64,000 nt of DNA from Polyangia bacterium. Lineage in GTDB: Bacteria; Myxococcota_A; Polyangia; Nannocystales; Nannocystaceae. The stretch lies in the NCBI GenBank assembly GCA_030424595.1, contig JAUHWG010000003.1:186001-250000 (forward strand), given 5' to 3'. The notes beneath the pieces are model-generated. The model made no database searches. It was not told the DNA's origin and worked only from the letters and a program-made list of their open reading frames with translations. The position numbers and the translations under genes were made by a program. Shown here one piece after another: positions 48,364-56,232 of this stretch (position 1 is its first letter; each line of letters begins with the position of its first letter).

Positions 48364-49238
48364 GCGACCTCCTTGGGCGAGACGCCTACGATGCCCTTGA
48401 AGACAGCGTCGAAGCCGGGCCACGCCGAGCTGTCGAGGCGCGGTCCTGGGATCGTCGCCACGTCCTCGAGGTCGAGGCCGAGCTTCTCAGCATCCTCGTA
48501 GAAGCGGGTGCGAATCTCTTGATACTTGTCCCCGCCGCGGCCCTTGCTCAGCAGCGACGGGTTCGCCCAGCCGACCTTGATGTCCGCGTGGTCATCGATC
48601 CGCCGGTACTTCAGCAGGCGGTGCATGTATAGCGCCGCGGCGAAGCCCGCGATCCGAGGCTCAAACATCAGCTCGGGCCGCGCGTTGAGAAAGGGCGCCC
48701 GCTTGCCGATCTCAGGAACGCCCGCCCAGAGGAAGTAGGGCGCGAGCAGCCCAAAGAGGCCGCCGCTGCCGAAGTCGGCCGACTCTTCGCCGTAGCGCAG
48801 CGGCGGGTTGCGATCCTTGTTGTTCTCATAGGCTCGCCGGGAACCGTCGCGCTCGGCCGACTCGCTCGGCTCGTCGCCGTTGTGGGCGGTCGTGATGAAG
48901 CGAGCCTCGCGGTAGGAGATCAGCGCGAAGAGCCGACCGGAGCCGACGATCTTCGAGGCCTCTTCCATCAGCAGGAAGAGCGGCCGGAGATCTGGCGGCG
49001 TCGAGCCCCAGTTGCGAGAGAGGTCGCCCTCCACGTCGCTGGCGGTCGGGAGCGCCGGGAGCTTGTCGGGCGCGATCGCATCCTCTCCGCCGTTGTTGGC
49101 CGCGTCGGGTCCGTTCTTCTCCGCATCACCTCGCGGGCTCGCGGCGCTCGCCGAGCGGCTCAGGTAGAGCATCCCACCGGTGACACCGACGACGCCGAGG
49201 GTCGTCCCCAGGGTGATCCATGCGTTGCGGGAGAGCAT
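48360..49238 (-). CDS. Lysozyme/lytic-transglycosylase-like membrane protein
   Basis: Protein of 292 residues. An N-terminal membrane helix (residues ~7-27, LGTTLGVVGVTGGMLYL) acts as an anchor. After a linker, residues ~85-270 look like a goose-lysozyme/SLT fold: LFALISYREARFITTAHNGD, with Glu111 in the place of the catalytic Glu of QESRF, and GSGGLFGLLAPYFLW at ~158-171 in the place of the GxxGLMQ motif. YMHRLLKYR and a helical end follow. It would cut peptidoglycan glycan strands. ATG shares one base with the preceding stop (TGATG). With the M23-like protein it gives the element two wall hydrolases. Confidence 0.65.
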   Translation of the reverse strand: MLSRNAWITLGTTLGVVGVTGGMLYLSRSASAASPRGDAEKNGPDAANNGGEDAIAPDKLPALPTASDVEGDLSRNWGSTPPDLRPLFLLMEEASKIVGSGRLFALISYREARFITTAHNGDEPSESAERDGSRRAYENNKDRNPPLRYGEESADFGSGGLFGLLAPYFLWAGVPEIGKRAPFLNARPELMFEPRIAGFAAALYMHRLLKYRRIDDHADIKVGWANPSLLSKGRGGDKYQEIRTRFYEDAEKLGLDLEDVATIPGPRLDSSAWPGFDAVFKGIVGVSPKEVA

Positions 49239-50059
49239 CAGGAGGTCTCTCCTTCGCGGGCCGCGAGCCGTTCGGAGATCATTCTTCGGTTCCGATCTTG
49301 GCTCGCGCGGACCAGGACGACTGCGCCGACACCGACGACCAGCGCAGTCCCAGCCGCGACCACCACCGGGTGGCGCCAGTTAAACCCCACGCTCGCCGTC
49401 TCGGCGGAGGGGGCAGGGAGGTCGCCCTGGTCAGCGTTGGTCGGCGCGCGACCGGGAACCTGTCCCTTGGGATCGGCCGGCGCTTTGCCGTCGGAGTCCG
49501 CGGGGGGGCGGCTCATCGAGGCGTCATCGACCGGATCGATGTCGATGTCGGCGGGGAGCGGTGGGCTCCCCGGCTGGATCCACCCCTGCGGTCCGATCCA
49601 CTGGAGGATTTCCTGCGTGTTCCAGCTGTCGAGCGCGAGGTGCAGCGGCTCCCACGGAGAACCAGCGGCCGAGCCTCGCTCCGGCAGGCGGTCGCCGGGA
49701 TCCGCATCTGCGGATTCAGCCTGCCCGCGGAGCAGGAGCAGCGCCGCCGGTGTCGCCCGAAAGGTGAGCTTCGGCAGGGCGAGGACAAGCCCGCCAAACC
49801 CGACGCCACCGCCACCGCCACCGCCACCGCCACTGCGGCTCGTCATCGCCCGCACCGCCGACCAGGGCCACTCGCTCGCCGGCGATGCCTCGACCCGCTC
49901 CATGAAGGCTGCTCGCGCGGTATCGGTCGCGTCGTCGTAGGCGGCCTTGAGGAAGAGTTTGACCTCGTCCTCGTGGAGCTGCCGCTCGGCCCCCTTGGAA
50001 GAGCCCTCCATCGCCGCGAGGGCGATCAGGCGGGAGATTCGGTGACGGTCGAGGAGCAT
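49238..50059 (-). CDS. Tail-anchored protein with poly-Gly segment
   Basis: Unrecognised protein of 273 residues. Residues 1-72 are helical. A run of nine Gly (~77-85) leads to a short hydrophobic stretch. The centre holds a Trp-rich patch (NTQEILQWIGPQGWIQPGSP), then a disordered Pro/Asp linker. One membrane helix lies at about 230-250 (VVVAAGTALVVGVGAVVLV) followed by a basic/acidic tail. No signal peptide. The poly-Gly run is encoded by a CCGCCA-type repeat on the plus strand (about 49801-49835). Translation is coupled to the lysozyme-like gene. Confidence 0.65.
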   Translation of the reverse strand: MLLDRHRISRLIALAAMEGSSKGAERQLHEDEVKLFLKAAYDDATDTARAAFMERVEASPASEWPWSAVRAMTSRSGGGGGGGGGVGFGGLVLALPKLTFRATPAALLLLRGQAESADADPGDRLPERGSAAGSPWEPLHLALDSWNTQEILQWIGPQGWIQPGSPPLPADIDIDPVDDASMSRPPADSDGKAPADPKGQVPGRAPTNADQGDLPAPSAETASVGFNWRHPVVVAAGTALVVGVGAVVLVRASQDRNRRMISERLAAREGETS

Positions 50060-50063
50060 GGTC

Positions 50064-50924
50064 CTAGAGCCCCCGCTCGAAGCGCCCGCGGAGCTCGTCG
50101 CCCGGATGAACGGGGCTCACCTCGATGTCGCAGACCATCGTCGTCACCCCGGCGGCGGCGGTCGCCTCGAGGGCGATGCCGTCGTCGTGGCCGATGCGGA
50201 ACACCTTGGACCACTTCGCGTCCTCGAGCGCCGCCTCGACCATGTGGGTGCGCCGCGTGATGTTCTCGATCGCGTGCACCTTGCTGTTCTCCGCGGCCCC
50301 GGCGAAGCGCACGGACACGTAGCAGGACTGAAAGCGCGGATAGAGGCAGAGCGAACCGGCCGGGATCATGCCATTGCTGTCATCGTCGGCCGAGAGTGTT
50401 CCACTGCTCTCGTCGTAGGCGAAGCTCGGCTGCCACAGCGTCTGCGTGTTGAGGACGAAGCTCGCCGCGGTCCGGCGGATGATGCGGAGGCGGTTCGGCA
50501 TCGCGAAGGGCTCGTGGCGCAGGCCCCAGGCGATCGCGTCCGCCTCGTTCATCTCGTTCGCCATGACGTAGATCGGGCCAGGGCTCTCCTGCGTCAGAAG
50601 CCCGAGCCTGTCGTTCGGGTACATCACCAGGTACTGGACCGTCGGCTTGAGCGTGACCTCCTGCCGCGACGTGCCGTCCGGGGTGAGGACCCGCGCCTTC
50701 GACTTCGGGTTCCAGGACGAGCTCGCGACGCCGATCAGCTTGGCGCTGACCGGCGAGAAGAGCCCGCCGAGGTCCCCGGTCACGACCCCATGGGCGCCGT
50801 TGATGTTGAACTGGTAGTAGCGCTGACCGGTGACGATCGCGTCGTCGCGGCTCAGCGCCGTCGTCGACACGCCGTCCCATTCCGAATCGGCGTTGAGCTC
50901 CAGGGTGATTGCTTCAAGGGCCAT
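50064..50924 (-). CDS. Beta-rich protein, candidate structural (capsid-like) protein 1
   Basis: Unrecognised protein of 286 residues, almost all short beta strands and turns (AITLELNADSEWDGVSTTAL, YYQFNINGAHGVVTG, TVQYLVMYPNDRLGLL, GSLCLYPRFQSCYVSVRFAG) with a low charge and few long helices. No signal or membrane segment. The start has a strong, well placed GGAGAGGA sequence eight bases before ATG and sits after a gap, while most neighbours overlap, so high expression is likely. A jelly-roll-type coat protein is a fair guess, not a demonstrated one. It stands next to a second beta-rich protein. Confidence 0.6.
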   Translation of the reverse strand: MALEAITLELNADSEWDGVSTTALSRDDAIVTGQRYYQFNINGAHGVVTGDLGGLFSPVSAKLIGVASSSWNPKSKARVLTPDGTSRQEVTLKPTVQYLVMYPNDRLGLLTQESPGPIYVMANEMNEADAIAWGLRHEPFAMPNRLRIIRRTAASFVLNTQTLWQPSFAYDESSGTLSADDDSNGMIPAGSLCLYPRFQSCYVSVRFAGAAENSKVHAIENITRRTHMVEAALEDAKWSKVFRIGHDDGIALEATAAAGVTTMVCDIEVSPVHPGDELRGRFERGL

Positions 50925-50966
50925 GGGATCGTTCCTCTCCTGTGTTCGATCGCGCGTAGGCGAGTC

Positions 50967-51737
50967 CTAGACCGCCGAACCCGGCACTTCACAGCCGCAG
51001 CGCGCCTTGCAGAGCTCGTAGAAGCGGCTGTTGTCGTAGAAGACGTTGACGTGCGCCGTGTCGAGGTTCTGGCCGGGCGCGTTGTTGGTGATCTCGACCG
51101 CGAGTCGCTCCATGCTGCCGATGTCGAGGGGGTTGCCTCGGTATTCCGGGAAGCCGACGCGGAGCTGCGTGCCGTCCTTGTTGAGGAAGATGTTGCCGTC
51201 GCTCTCGTTGCCGATCTCTAGCCCCTGCCTCGAGTTGACCCCGCCCGGGACCAGGAAAAATTGTACTGTGAAGTCGCTGTAATTATTACCGCCACCAGCG
51301 ATATTAAGATCGATCCGAAGGTGGCTCGGAGTGAAGCCCGGCCGTGCCTGGTGGGTGAGGCGGATCCTCTTGCCGGGCGGCACGGGGAAGTTATTGACGT
51401 AGTCGCCGCCCAGGTCGGCCACGGGCTCGTTCAGCTTCACCTGGCTGCGCCCCGAGAATTCATCCATCGTCCGCTGCGAGAAGTTGACGTTGCCGGGGCA
51501 GAGGTAGTTGCGGCAGAGCGCCTCGAGCGCGTCACAGCGGTTCGCCGTCGTCCGGCAGCGGTCCTCGAAGCTGCTCACGCTCCGCTCGATGTCAGGCATC
51601 ATCTCGACGCAGCGGATCATCCTCTCGATGACTCCAGGCGAACGCGCGAGGCGTTGGAGCAGCGCGAGGATCTGCTCCTGGTCGTACAAGCCCTGTGTGG
51701 GCATTCCATCTACCTTTACGATGTTTCCAGAGTCCAT
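50967..51737 (-). CDS. Beta-rich protein, candidate structural protein 2
   Basis: Unrecognised protein of 256 residues. Residues 1-85 are helical, with Cys residues (VEMMPDIERSVSSFEDRCRT). Residues ~95-235 are a beta-sandwich-like domain (PVADLGGDYVNNFPVPPGKR, LRIDLNIAGGGNNYSDFTVQ, FFLVPGGVNSRQGLEI, NLDTAHVNVFYDNSRF). The end holds a Cys cluster (CKARCGC). AGGA stands just before ATG, and a 54-bp gap separates it from the gene upstream. The fold could be a coat, spike or adhesin domain. Local GC is lower than elsewhere in the element. Confidence 0.6.
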   Translation of the reverse strand: MDSGNIVKVDGMPTQGLYDQEQILALLQRLARSPGVIERMIRCVEMMPDIERSVSSFEDRCRTTANRCDALEALCRNYLCPGNVNFSQRTMDEFSGRSQVKLNEPVADLGGDYVNNFPVPPGKRIRLTHQARPGFTPSHLRIDLNIAGGGNNYSDFTVQFFLVPGGVNSRQGLEIGNESDGNIFLNKDGTQLRVGFPEYRGNPLDIGSMERLAVEITNNAPGQNLDTAHVNVFYDNSRFYELCKARCGCEVPGSAV

Positions 51738-51791
51738 CTTTCCTGCTCTTTCTCAAAGTTGCGCCTATGCGCGTAGTTCTCGTTGGGGTTT

Positions 51792-52301
51792 CTATTCGAT
51801 CTTTTGAGGGGCCGTCGCCGACTCGTGCGGTGTGAGCCCGAGTCGCGAGGCGAGCTGCATCGCCGAGTCCGGGATGGCTCCCGCTGGCTCGCTGGCGCTG
51901 GCGCTAGCGCCCGGGCTCGAGGGGGACAAGGATGACGAGGTCGCCGAACCCGTCGGCGTCTCGGCTTGGCGCCCTTGGAGCCCCCTCATGAGCGCCATGA
52001 AGGCCGCGTCGACCTCGGCTGGCGTGCGTCTCTCTGGCTGAGCCGCGGCTTGCTCCGTGTGCGGCGAGACCTCGCTGAGCTCCCCGGGACTCGAGGGCTC
52101 AGCCTCGGCGACGCTGGTGTTCGCCTCCAGCGACCACGAGAGCCGCAGCGTGTATCCACGGCCGTCCTCGACCTCCCGCACGGCCCGCTCGGGGAGCTCG
52201 ATCCGGTACTCGAGGCCGTCGTCGTCCACCGCGTGCACGAGCGCACGCTCGGAGTTCCCGCGGAGCACGCGTTGGACCTCGGCGAGAACCTCTCCGCTCA
52301 C
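51792..52301 (-). CDS. Small protein with beta N-terminus and Ser/Pro-rich linker
   Basis: Unrecognised protein of 169 residues. Residues 1-55 look like a compact alpha/beta domain (VQRVLRGNSERALVHAVDDD, then YRIELPERAVREVEDG). A Ser/Pro/Glu linker surrounds a helix (AEVDAAFMALMRGLQGRQAE), and a short helix ends it. GTG at 52301 is the start: it has GGAGG upstream and overlaps the stop of the preceding gene as GTGA. Longer starts in this frame would run through the antisense of the preceding gene. Confidence 0.6.
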   Translation of the reverse strand: MSGEVLAEVQRVLRGNSERALVHAVDDDGLEYRIELPERAVREVEDGRGYTLRLSWSLEANTSVAEAEPSSPGELSEVSPHTEQAAAQPERRTPAEVDAAFMALMRGLQGRQAETPTGSATSSSLSPSSPGASASASEPAGAIPDSAMQLASRLGLTPHESATAPQKIE

Positions 52302-52744
52302 GGGGCCTCCTCCGACGGCGCGACCATCCGGTAGACGGCCGCGCCCGCGGTGAACGAGAGCCCGCCCGCCGTCAGCATCGATCGTCCCGAGAGGCTGAGC
52401 GGGAGGAGCATCCCTGCGACCGCGGGCGCGGCCCCGACTGGCGCCGCTACGGGCACACCCTTGATCGCGAAGTTGCCGACGGCCCGCTGAGCCAGCGCGC
52501 CCGCTACGGCCCCGAGCGCCGCGCTGCCGCCGACGAGGAGCACCTCGAGGAGGCGGCCCTGGCGGATCGCCGTCATCATCTCGGCCGCCTCCGTATCGGT
52601 CGGCGCTCTGCGGATGGCCTGCGCCGTCGACAGGTCGTGGCCCTGGTAGTAGCCGACGACCGCGCTTTGGACCGCGCTGCGCACCGATCCTCCGCCCTCT
52701 GCGGAGGCCATCACCTGTCCTGCTGTCTGTATTCTTTGACTCAC
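52298..52744 (-). CDS. Multi-span Gly/Ala-rich membrane protein (holin-like size)
   Basis: Unrecognised protein of 148 residues. After a helical N-terminus (SVRSAVQSAVVGYYQGHDLS) come three hydrophobic Gly/Ala-rich segments: about 68-88 (VLLVGGSAALGAVAGALAQ), 96-118 and 122-142. Length and small-residue packing resemble a holin or a pore-forming membrane protein, but no sequence family is recognised. GTG at 52744 has AAGGAG nine bases upstream. In an element with two wall hydrolases a holin would be expected, so this is the best candidate. Confidence 0.6.
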   Translation of the reverse strand: MSQRIQTAGQVMASAEGGGSVRSAVQSAVVGYYQGHDLSTAQAIRRAPTDTEAAEMMTAIRQGRLLEVLLVGGSAALGAVAGALAQRAVGNFAIKGVPVAAPVGAAPAVAGMLLPLSLSGRSMLTAGGLSFTAGAAVYRMVAPSEEAP

Positions 52745-52762
52745 TGCTTCTCGCTCCTTGGT

Positions 52763-53347
52763 TCATTCGCCGGTTAGTCTGAGGAATCCCGACAGAAGGT
52801 CGCCGAGGCCGAGCTGCCGCTGCCGCGCCCGCTCCGGACCCCCGGAGAGGCGCGCGTTCATCTCGACGACCTTGGCGCTCCGGTCGATGAGGTCGATGTC
52901 CGCGAGGCTCTGATGGACGAGCGCCCTCTGCCGCGCCGACTCGTCCGCGAAGCGCCGCTCTCGTTCGAGCCACTGCTCACCGAAGGTCCGCGTCAGCTCG
53001 CCGATGTCGTTCAGGCTGCTGACGTGGGAGCGCCGCGCGTCCTCGAAGACGCGGTTCATCGTCTGCGCGACCGTCGGCCACAGCTCGGTCGGCGGGAGCT
53101 CGGGGACCGCGGCAGCAGGGTGCAGGTGCCCAGGCGACTGAGCGCCTGAATAGCCTCCTACGGGTAGAACTGGGGCGTTCAGGAGCTGCTCTCGAAACCA
53201 TGGGGGGACCGGCTCTCCGTCGATCCACAGTTCGGCGTTGGGCGCCTGCGCCAAGCAGGCTCGCACCTCCGCCGGGAGCATGTGCTCGTCGACGAGGCAC
53301 TCCGCCGTCCATCCCGTCGCTTCGTCAATGGCCACCAACCGCAGCAC
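52763..53347 (-). CDS. First gene of the left-facing series, unknown function
   Basis: Unrecognised protein of 194 residues without membrane segments. Residues 1-60 look alpha/beta (LRLVAIDEATGWTAECLVDE, NAELWIDGEPVPPWF). A Pro-rich linker follows, then a long helical, coiled-coil-like part (TMNRVFEDARRSHVSSLNDI, FGEQWLERERRFADESARQR). GTG at 53347 is set by a perfect GGAGGTGG seven bases upstream, not the GTG eight codons earlier. The AT-rich tract at 53399-53421 lies 50-75 bp upstream and probably holds the promoter of the whole series. Confidence 0.6.
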   Translation of the reverse strand: MLRLVAIDEATGWTAECLVDEHMLPAEVRACLAQAPNAELWIDGEPVPPWFREQLLNAPVLPVGGYSGAQSPGHLHPAAAVPELPPTELWPTVAQTMNRVFEDARRSHVSSLNDIGELTRTFGEQWLERERRFADESARQRALVHQSLADIDLIDRSAKVVEMNARLSGGPERARQRQLGLGDLLSGFLRLTGE

Positions 53348-53813
53348 TCGTCCACCTCCAGCGAGAACCACGGTGAGGGCAGGAGAGGCCGGCGCAAGGA
53401 ATTTTCGGCAAAAAAATATCGCGCCTCAACGCGGCGCTGAGGTGTCCTGGGGCTGCTTCTGGGCCAGTCGGACCTTCTATAGATCATCGCTCCGCGATCT
53501 GTCCACGGACGTTCCCGCATCACCGCGCGATGTGTTCGCGATCCGTCCGACATCTCTCCGCGATAGCTCCGCGATAGCTCCGCGATCCCATCGGCCGGGA
53601 TCCCGCGGGCCGCCTCCTATGCGATTGTTTCGGCCGAGCTAAGGGCCGTTTTTCCAAGTCGCGCAGGGAGTAATCATGACAGTACGCGAGCTGCTGATAC
53701 GCGCGTGGATCGACCCCTGCGCGTAGAGCGGAGCGCGAGCAGAGCGGAGAGAGCGTCGATCGGGCCCGAGGGCCATGTGGTAGCTTCACCGCCGCCGATG
53801 GAGGTGGATGCGG
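53348..53813. promoter_or_regulatory. Divergent control region of the cryptic element
   Basis: 466 bp without a gene, between the left-facing series and the right-facing pair. An AT-rich tract (ATTTTCGGCAAAAAAATATC, 53401-53420) stands out in GC-rich sequence and is well placed for the leftward promoter. The 11-bp phased array at 53491-53589 lies in the middle. The right-facing gene is preceded by GGAGGTGG. The region is the natural place for an origin, a partition site and the main operators. Confidence 0.6.
53491..53589. repeat. Array of nine 11-bp phased repeats, consensus TCCGCGATnnC
   Basis: Units start at 53491, 53502, 53513, 53524, 53535, 53546, 53557, 53568 and 53579, exactly 11 bp apart. 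Units 1, 7, 8 and 9 carry perfect TCCGCGAT; unit 5 has TTCGCGAT; units 2, 3, 4 and 6 keep five or six of eight bases (TCCACGGA, TCCCGCAT, CGCGCGAT, TCCGACAT). An 11-bp period puts all sites on one face of the helix. Plasmid R1 parC uses 11-bp repeats for ParR binding; iterons and operator arrays are other options. Confidence 0.75.
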
Positions 53814-56093
53814 ATGACTGTTGGGGTCGCCGAGTCGTGGTCGTCGCGGGAGTCGCGGGAGTCGAGTGGGTGGTCGGGATCGAGGAGTGCGTACTCGTCC
53901 GTAGAAGACGAGGCGGATCGCCGTCTCGAGCAGGTCATCGACCGGGTGCTAGGCGAGTACGAACAGCACAGGACAGGTCGCCTGAACCTGCTCCAGACCA
54001 TCGATGACAGGGGAAAGGGGGTGCTCTACTCGTGCGGCGACGAGACATCGGCGCCATGGGCCATCGCCTACGTCAGGCGCGCGGACAGGGCCGTCATGCC
54101 TCTCGCGGTGGGGGGTTATCGCCACGTGTGCGAGCTCGCCGGGATGCTCTCCGAGCAGGACCTCGCGGACGAGTCCCGCTGGTCTCCGCCGCGGGTGCTG
54201 CTCGACGGTGCACCACGAACCTTCCAGCCGACCTACGGGCGCTACCTCTTGGGGATCGCTCGGTCTGGAGAGCGGGTGGTGATGCTCGTCGCGATCGGCG
54301 AACAGGTGGGTGTGCTCCTCCTCGATGATCCGATGTCGCGGCCGAGTGTGCTCTTCATCGGCTCGACGCTCGGCTTGCGCGATCTCGACGTCGACCAACT
54401 CGCCGCCCTTCGTCGGCCGGCCAAGTCCAGCCGGCGCAGGGGACCGCGCAAGCGGCCTGTTGTCTCGGCTTCCACACAGGTACACCACCTACGGATCGCC
54501 GTCGGGGAGGAGTTCGAGACCGGCGACGGCCCAGCGGTCCCCGAGGTCGTGGAGATCTGCTTAGATGCGCTCGCGGACAGGACGATCGATGCCGCTCGCG
54601 GGAGTGTAGGCGGAGGGGTCCGGGTGCGCGGCGTATCGTTCGTCCGACCTGTGCTCCGCGCGATCTATCGGCTCGGCCTGCACGGCTCGCTTGATCTCTG
54701 CGGGCGGATCAGCGAGCTCCATCGCCAGCTCACGCAGGCGGACCCATCGTTGGACCTGACAGCCGCCCAGCTCGGGCAGGCGATCAAGCTCTTGGAGAGA
54801 ACTGGGTGCTGCCTGGTCATGCGGATGAGTGAACGGATCTGGAAGATCCGGGTCGTCGGTCTCAGTGACCCGCGATCGAAGCTCCATCTCCAGCTGTGTA
54901 AGGAGACCGGCGGGCGGTTCATCTTTGGCGGAGCCGCGAACTCGGGCCCGGAGGTAGCGGAGTCGCAGCCGCGGGCGCGCTCGGCCTTCGACGGATCGGT
55001 GGGGGAGGGGGGCGCTGACGCGAGACGTCGCGGTGAGTCTCCTCCCGATGGCGAGCCGACGACCCCGGGCGACGCGTACCAAGTGGGTCACAACTTCGTG
55101 GCGCTCGGCGAGGCCTACCAGGAGCTGGCGACGCTCACGGCGGAGCGAGACGAGCTGCTCCGTGAGCGCGAGCTTGGGCGGGCAGAGCTGGACGAGCTTC
55201 GCCGTGAGCGCGACCGTGGGCGGGCGGAGCGGGATGAGCTTCGCCGGCGAGTGGACGCGCTGGAAGGGACGCTCAGGGCGGCGCCGCAGGAGCGCAGCGC
55301 ATCGTGGGACAGTCAGGTGTCGCAGCCACTGGAGCCGAAGGCCGAGCGAGTCGAGGAGCACCTGGCAGACACGGAGCTGCCTCGCTCCGAGGTGCCGCCC
55401 GCAGATGCGTCGGGCGCCGCGAGTCGCCCGGGTGAGCGTGCGATGCCCGAGATGTCCGAGATGTCCGAGGACCCAGGGCCCGCTGCTCAACGCCAGGGCA
55501 GCCACGGCGACCCGGACGAGGCGGTTGGGGCGTCGGAGGCGAGGACGCCCGAGATGTCAGCGGAGCCAGGCTGTCAGGGGCAGGTGCTCCACGGCAACAC
55601 GGACGATGGGGTTGGCGAACCGGAGCGTGCCGTGTCCGAGGCGTACACCGAGCCGTACGTTCGGGCGCATGGTCGTCACCGCGACGCAGACGAGGGACTC
55701 GGCCAGTCGGAGCTGGAGGCGAGGTACGCAGCCGCCATCATGGGGGTCGTCGCGACGGTCTCGGAGGTGAGAGGACTAGCGGGCAAGGCCGGAGCGCTTC
55801 AGTCGAGGCTCGCCGGTACGCGAGCGCTGGTCGCTCGTCTCATTGAGGCGCGGAGAACGGGTGGCCGCGTCGCGCGGGCTCCCGTGGCGGGCGGTGCTGA
55901 GGCTGCTCCTGGACGAGAGCGGCAGCTCACTCTGCCGTGGCCGGTCGGACAAGTCCGCGCACAGATGCCGCGAGGGCTGCGAATAAGGTCGTCCTTGAGG
56001 AGCAGTGCGGTCGTCGCTCATGTATGGGGGCAGCCGCGGGGAACGGCGGAGGAAGAGGGCTTCCCGGACCCGGTAGGGGGCATGGAGCACTGA
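53814..56093 (+). CDS. Large protein with coiled coil, possible element control protein
   Basis: Unrecognised protein of 759 residues. Residues ~30-200 form an alpha/beta domain (LNLLQTIDDRGKGVLYSCGD, RSGERVVMLVAIGEQVGVLL). A basic linker (KSSRRRGPRKRP, about 205-217) leads to a helical domain that looks like a winged helix (LHRQLTQADPSLDLTAAQLG, then QAIKLLERTGCCLVMRMSER). From ~400 there is a coiled coil (TAERDELLRERELGRAELDE), acidic repeats and a C-terminal helical end. ATG at 53814 is eight bases after GGAGGTGG; the ATG two codons earlier is too close. It faces away from the repeat array, so it may bind it. Confidence 0.6.
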   Translation: MTVGVAESWSSRESRESSGWSGSRSAYSSVEDEADRRLEQVIDRVLGEYEQHRTGRLNLLQTIDDRGKGVLYSCGDETSAPWAIAYVRRADRAVMPLAVGGYRHVCELAGMLSEQDLADESRWSPPRVLLDGAPRTFQPTYGRYLLGIARSGERVVMLVAIGEQVGVLLLDDPMSRPSVLFIGSTLGLRDLDVDQLAALRRPAKSSRRRGPRKRPVVSASTQVHHLRIAVGEEFETGDGPAVPEVVEICLDALADRTIDAARGSVGGGVRVRGVSFVRPVLRAIYRLGLHGSLDLCGRISELHRQLTQADPSLDLTAAQLGQAIKLLERTGCCLVMRMSERIWKIRVVGLSDPRSKLHLQLCKETGGRFIFGGAANSGPEVAESQPRARSAFDGSVGEGGADARRRGESPPDGEPTTPGDAYQVGHNFVALGEAYQELATLTAERDELLRERELGRAELDELRRERDRGRAERDELRRRVDALEGTLRAAPQERSASWDSQVSQPLEPKAERVEEHLADTELPRSEVPPADASGAASRPGERAMPEMSEMSEDPGPAAQRQGSHGDPDEAVGASEARTPEMSAEPGCQGQVLHGNTDDGVGEPERAVSEAYTEPYVRAHGRHRDADEGLGQSELEARYAAAIMGVVATVSEVRGLAGKAGALQSRLAGTRALVARLIEARRTGGRVARAPVAGGAEAAPGRERQLTLPWPVGQVRAQMPRGLRIRSSLRSSAVVAHVWGQPRGTAEEEGFPDPVGGMEH

Positions 56094-56095
56094 AC

Positions 56096-56109
56096 GAGGG
56101 GTCAAGACC
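56096..56109. terminator. Small hairpin after the 759-residue protein gene
   Basis: GGGGTC-AA-GACCCC directly after the stop. The loop is tight and no T run follows, so it is weak as a terminator. Confidence 0.3.
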
Positions 56110-56232
56110 CCAGTGTTCGTCCCGATGCTGGACGCGATAGGGCTGCCCGCGAGTGGCCGAATGCGCGGAGCTGACCATGGGCGCTCATTCTCTACCAGTG
56201 CAAACCTGCGGCGAGTATGTTGCTATTTGCGG

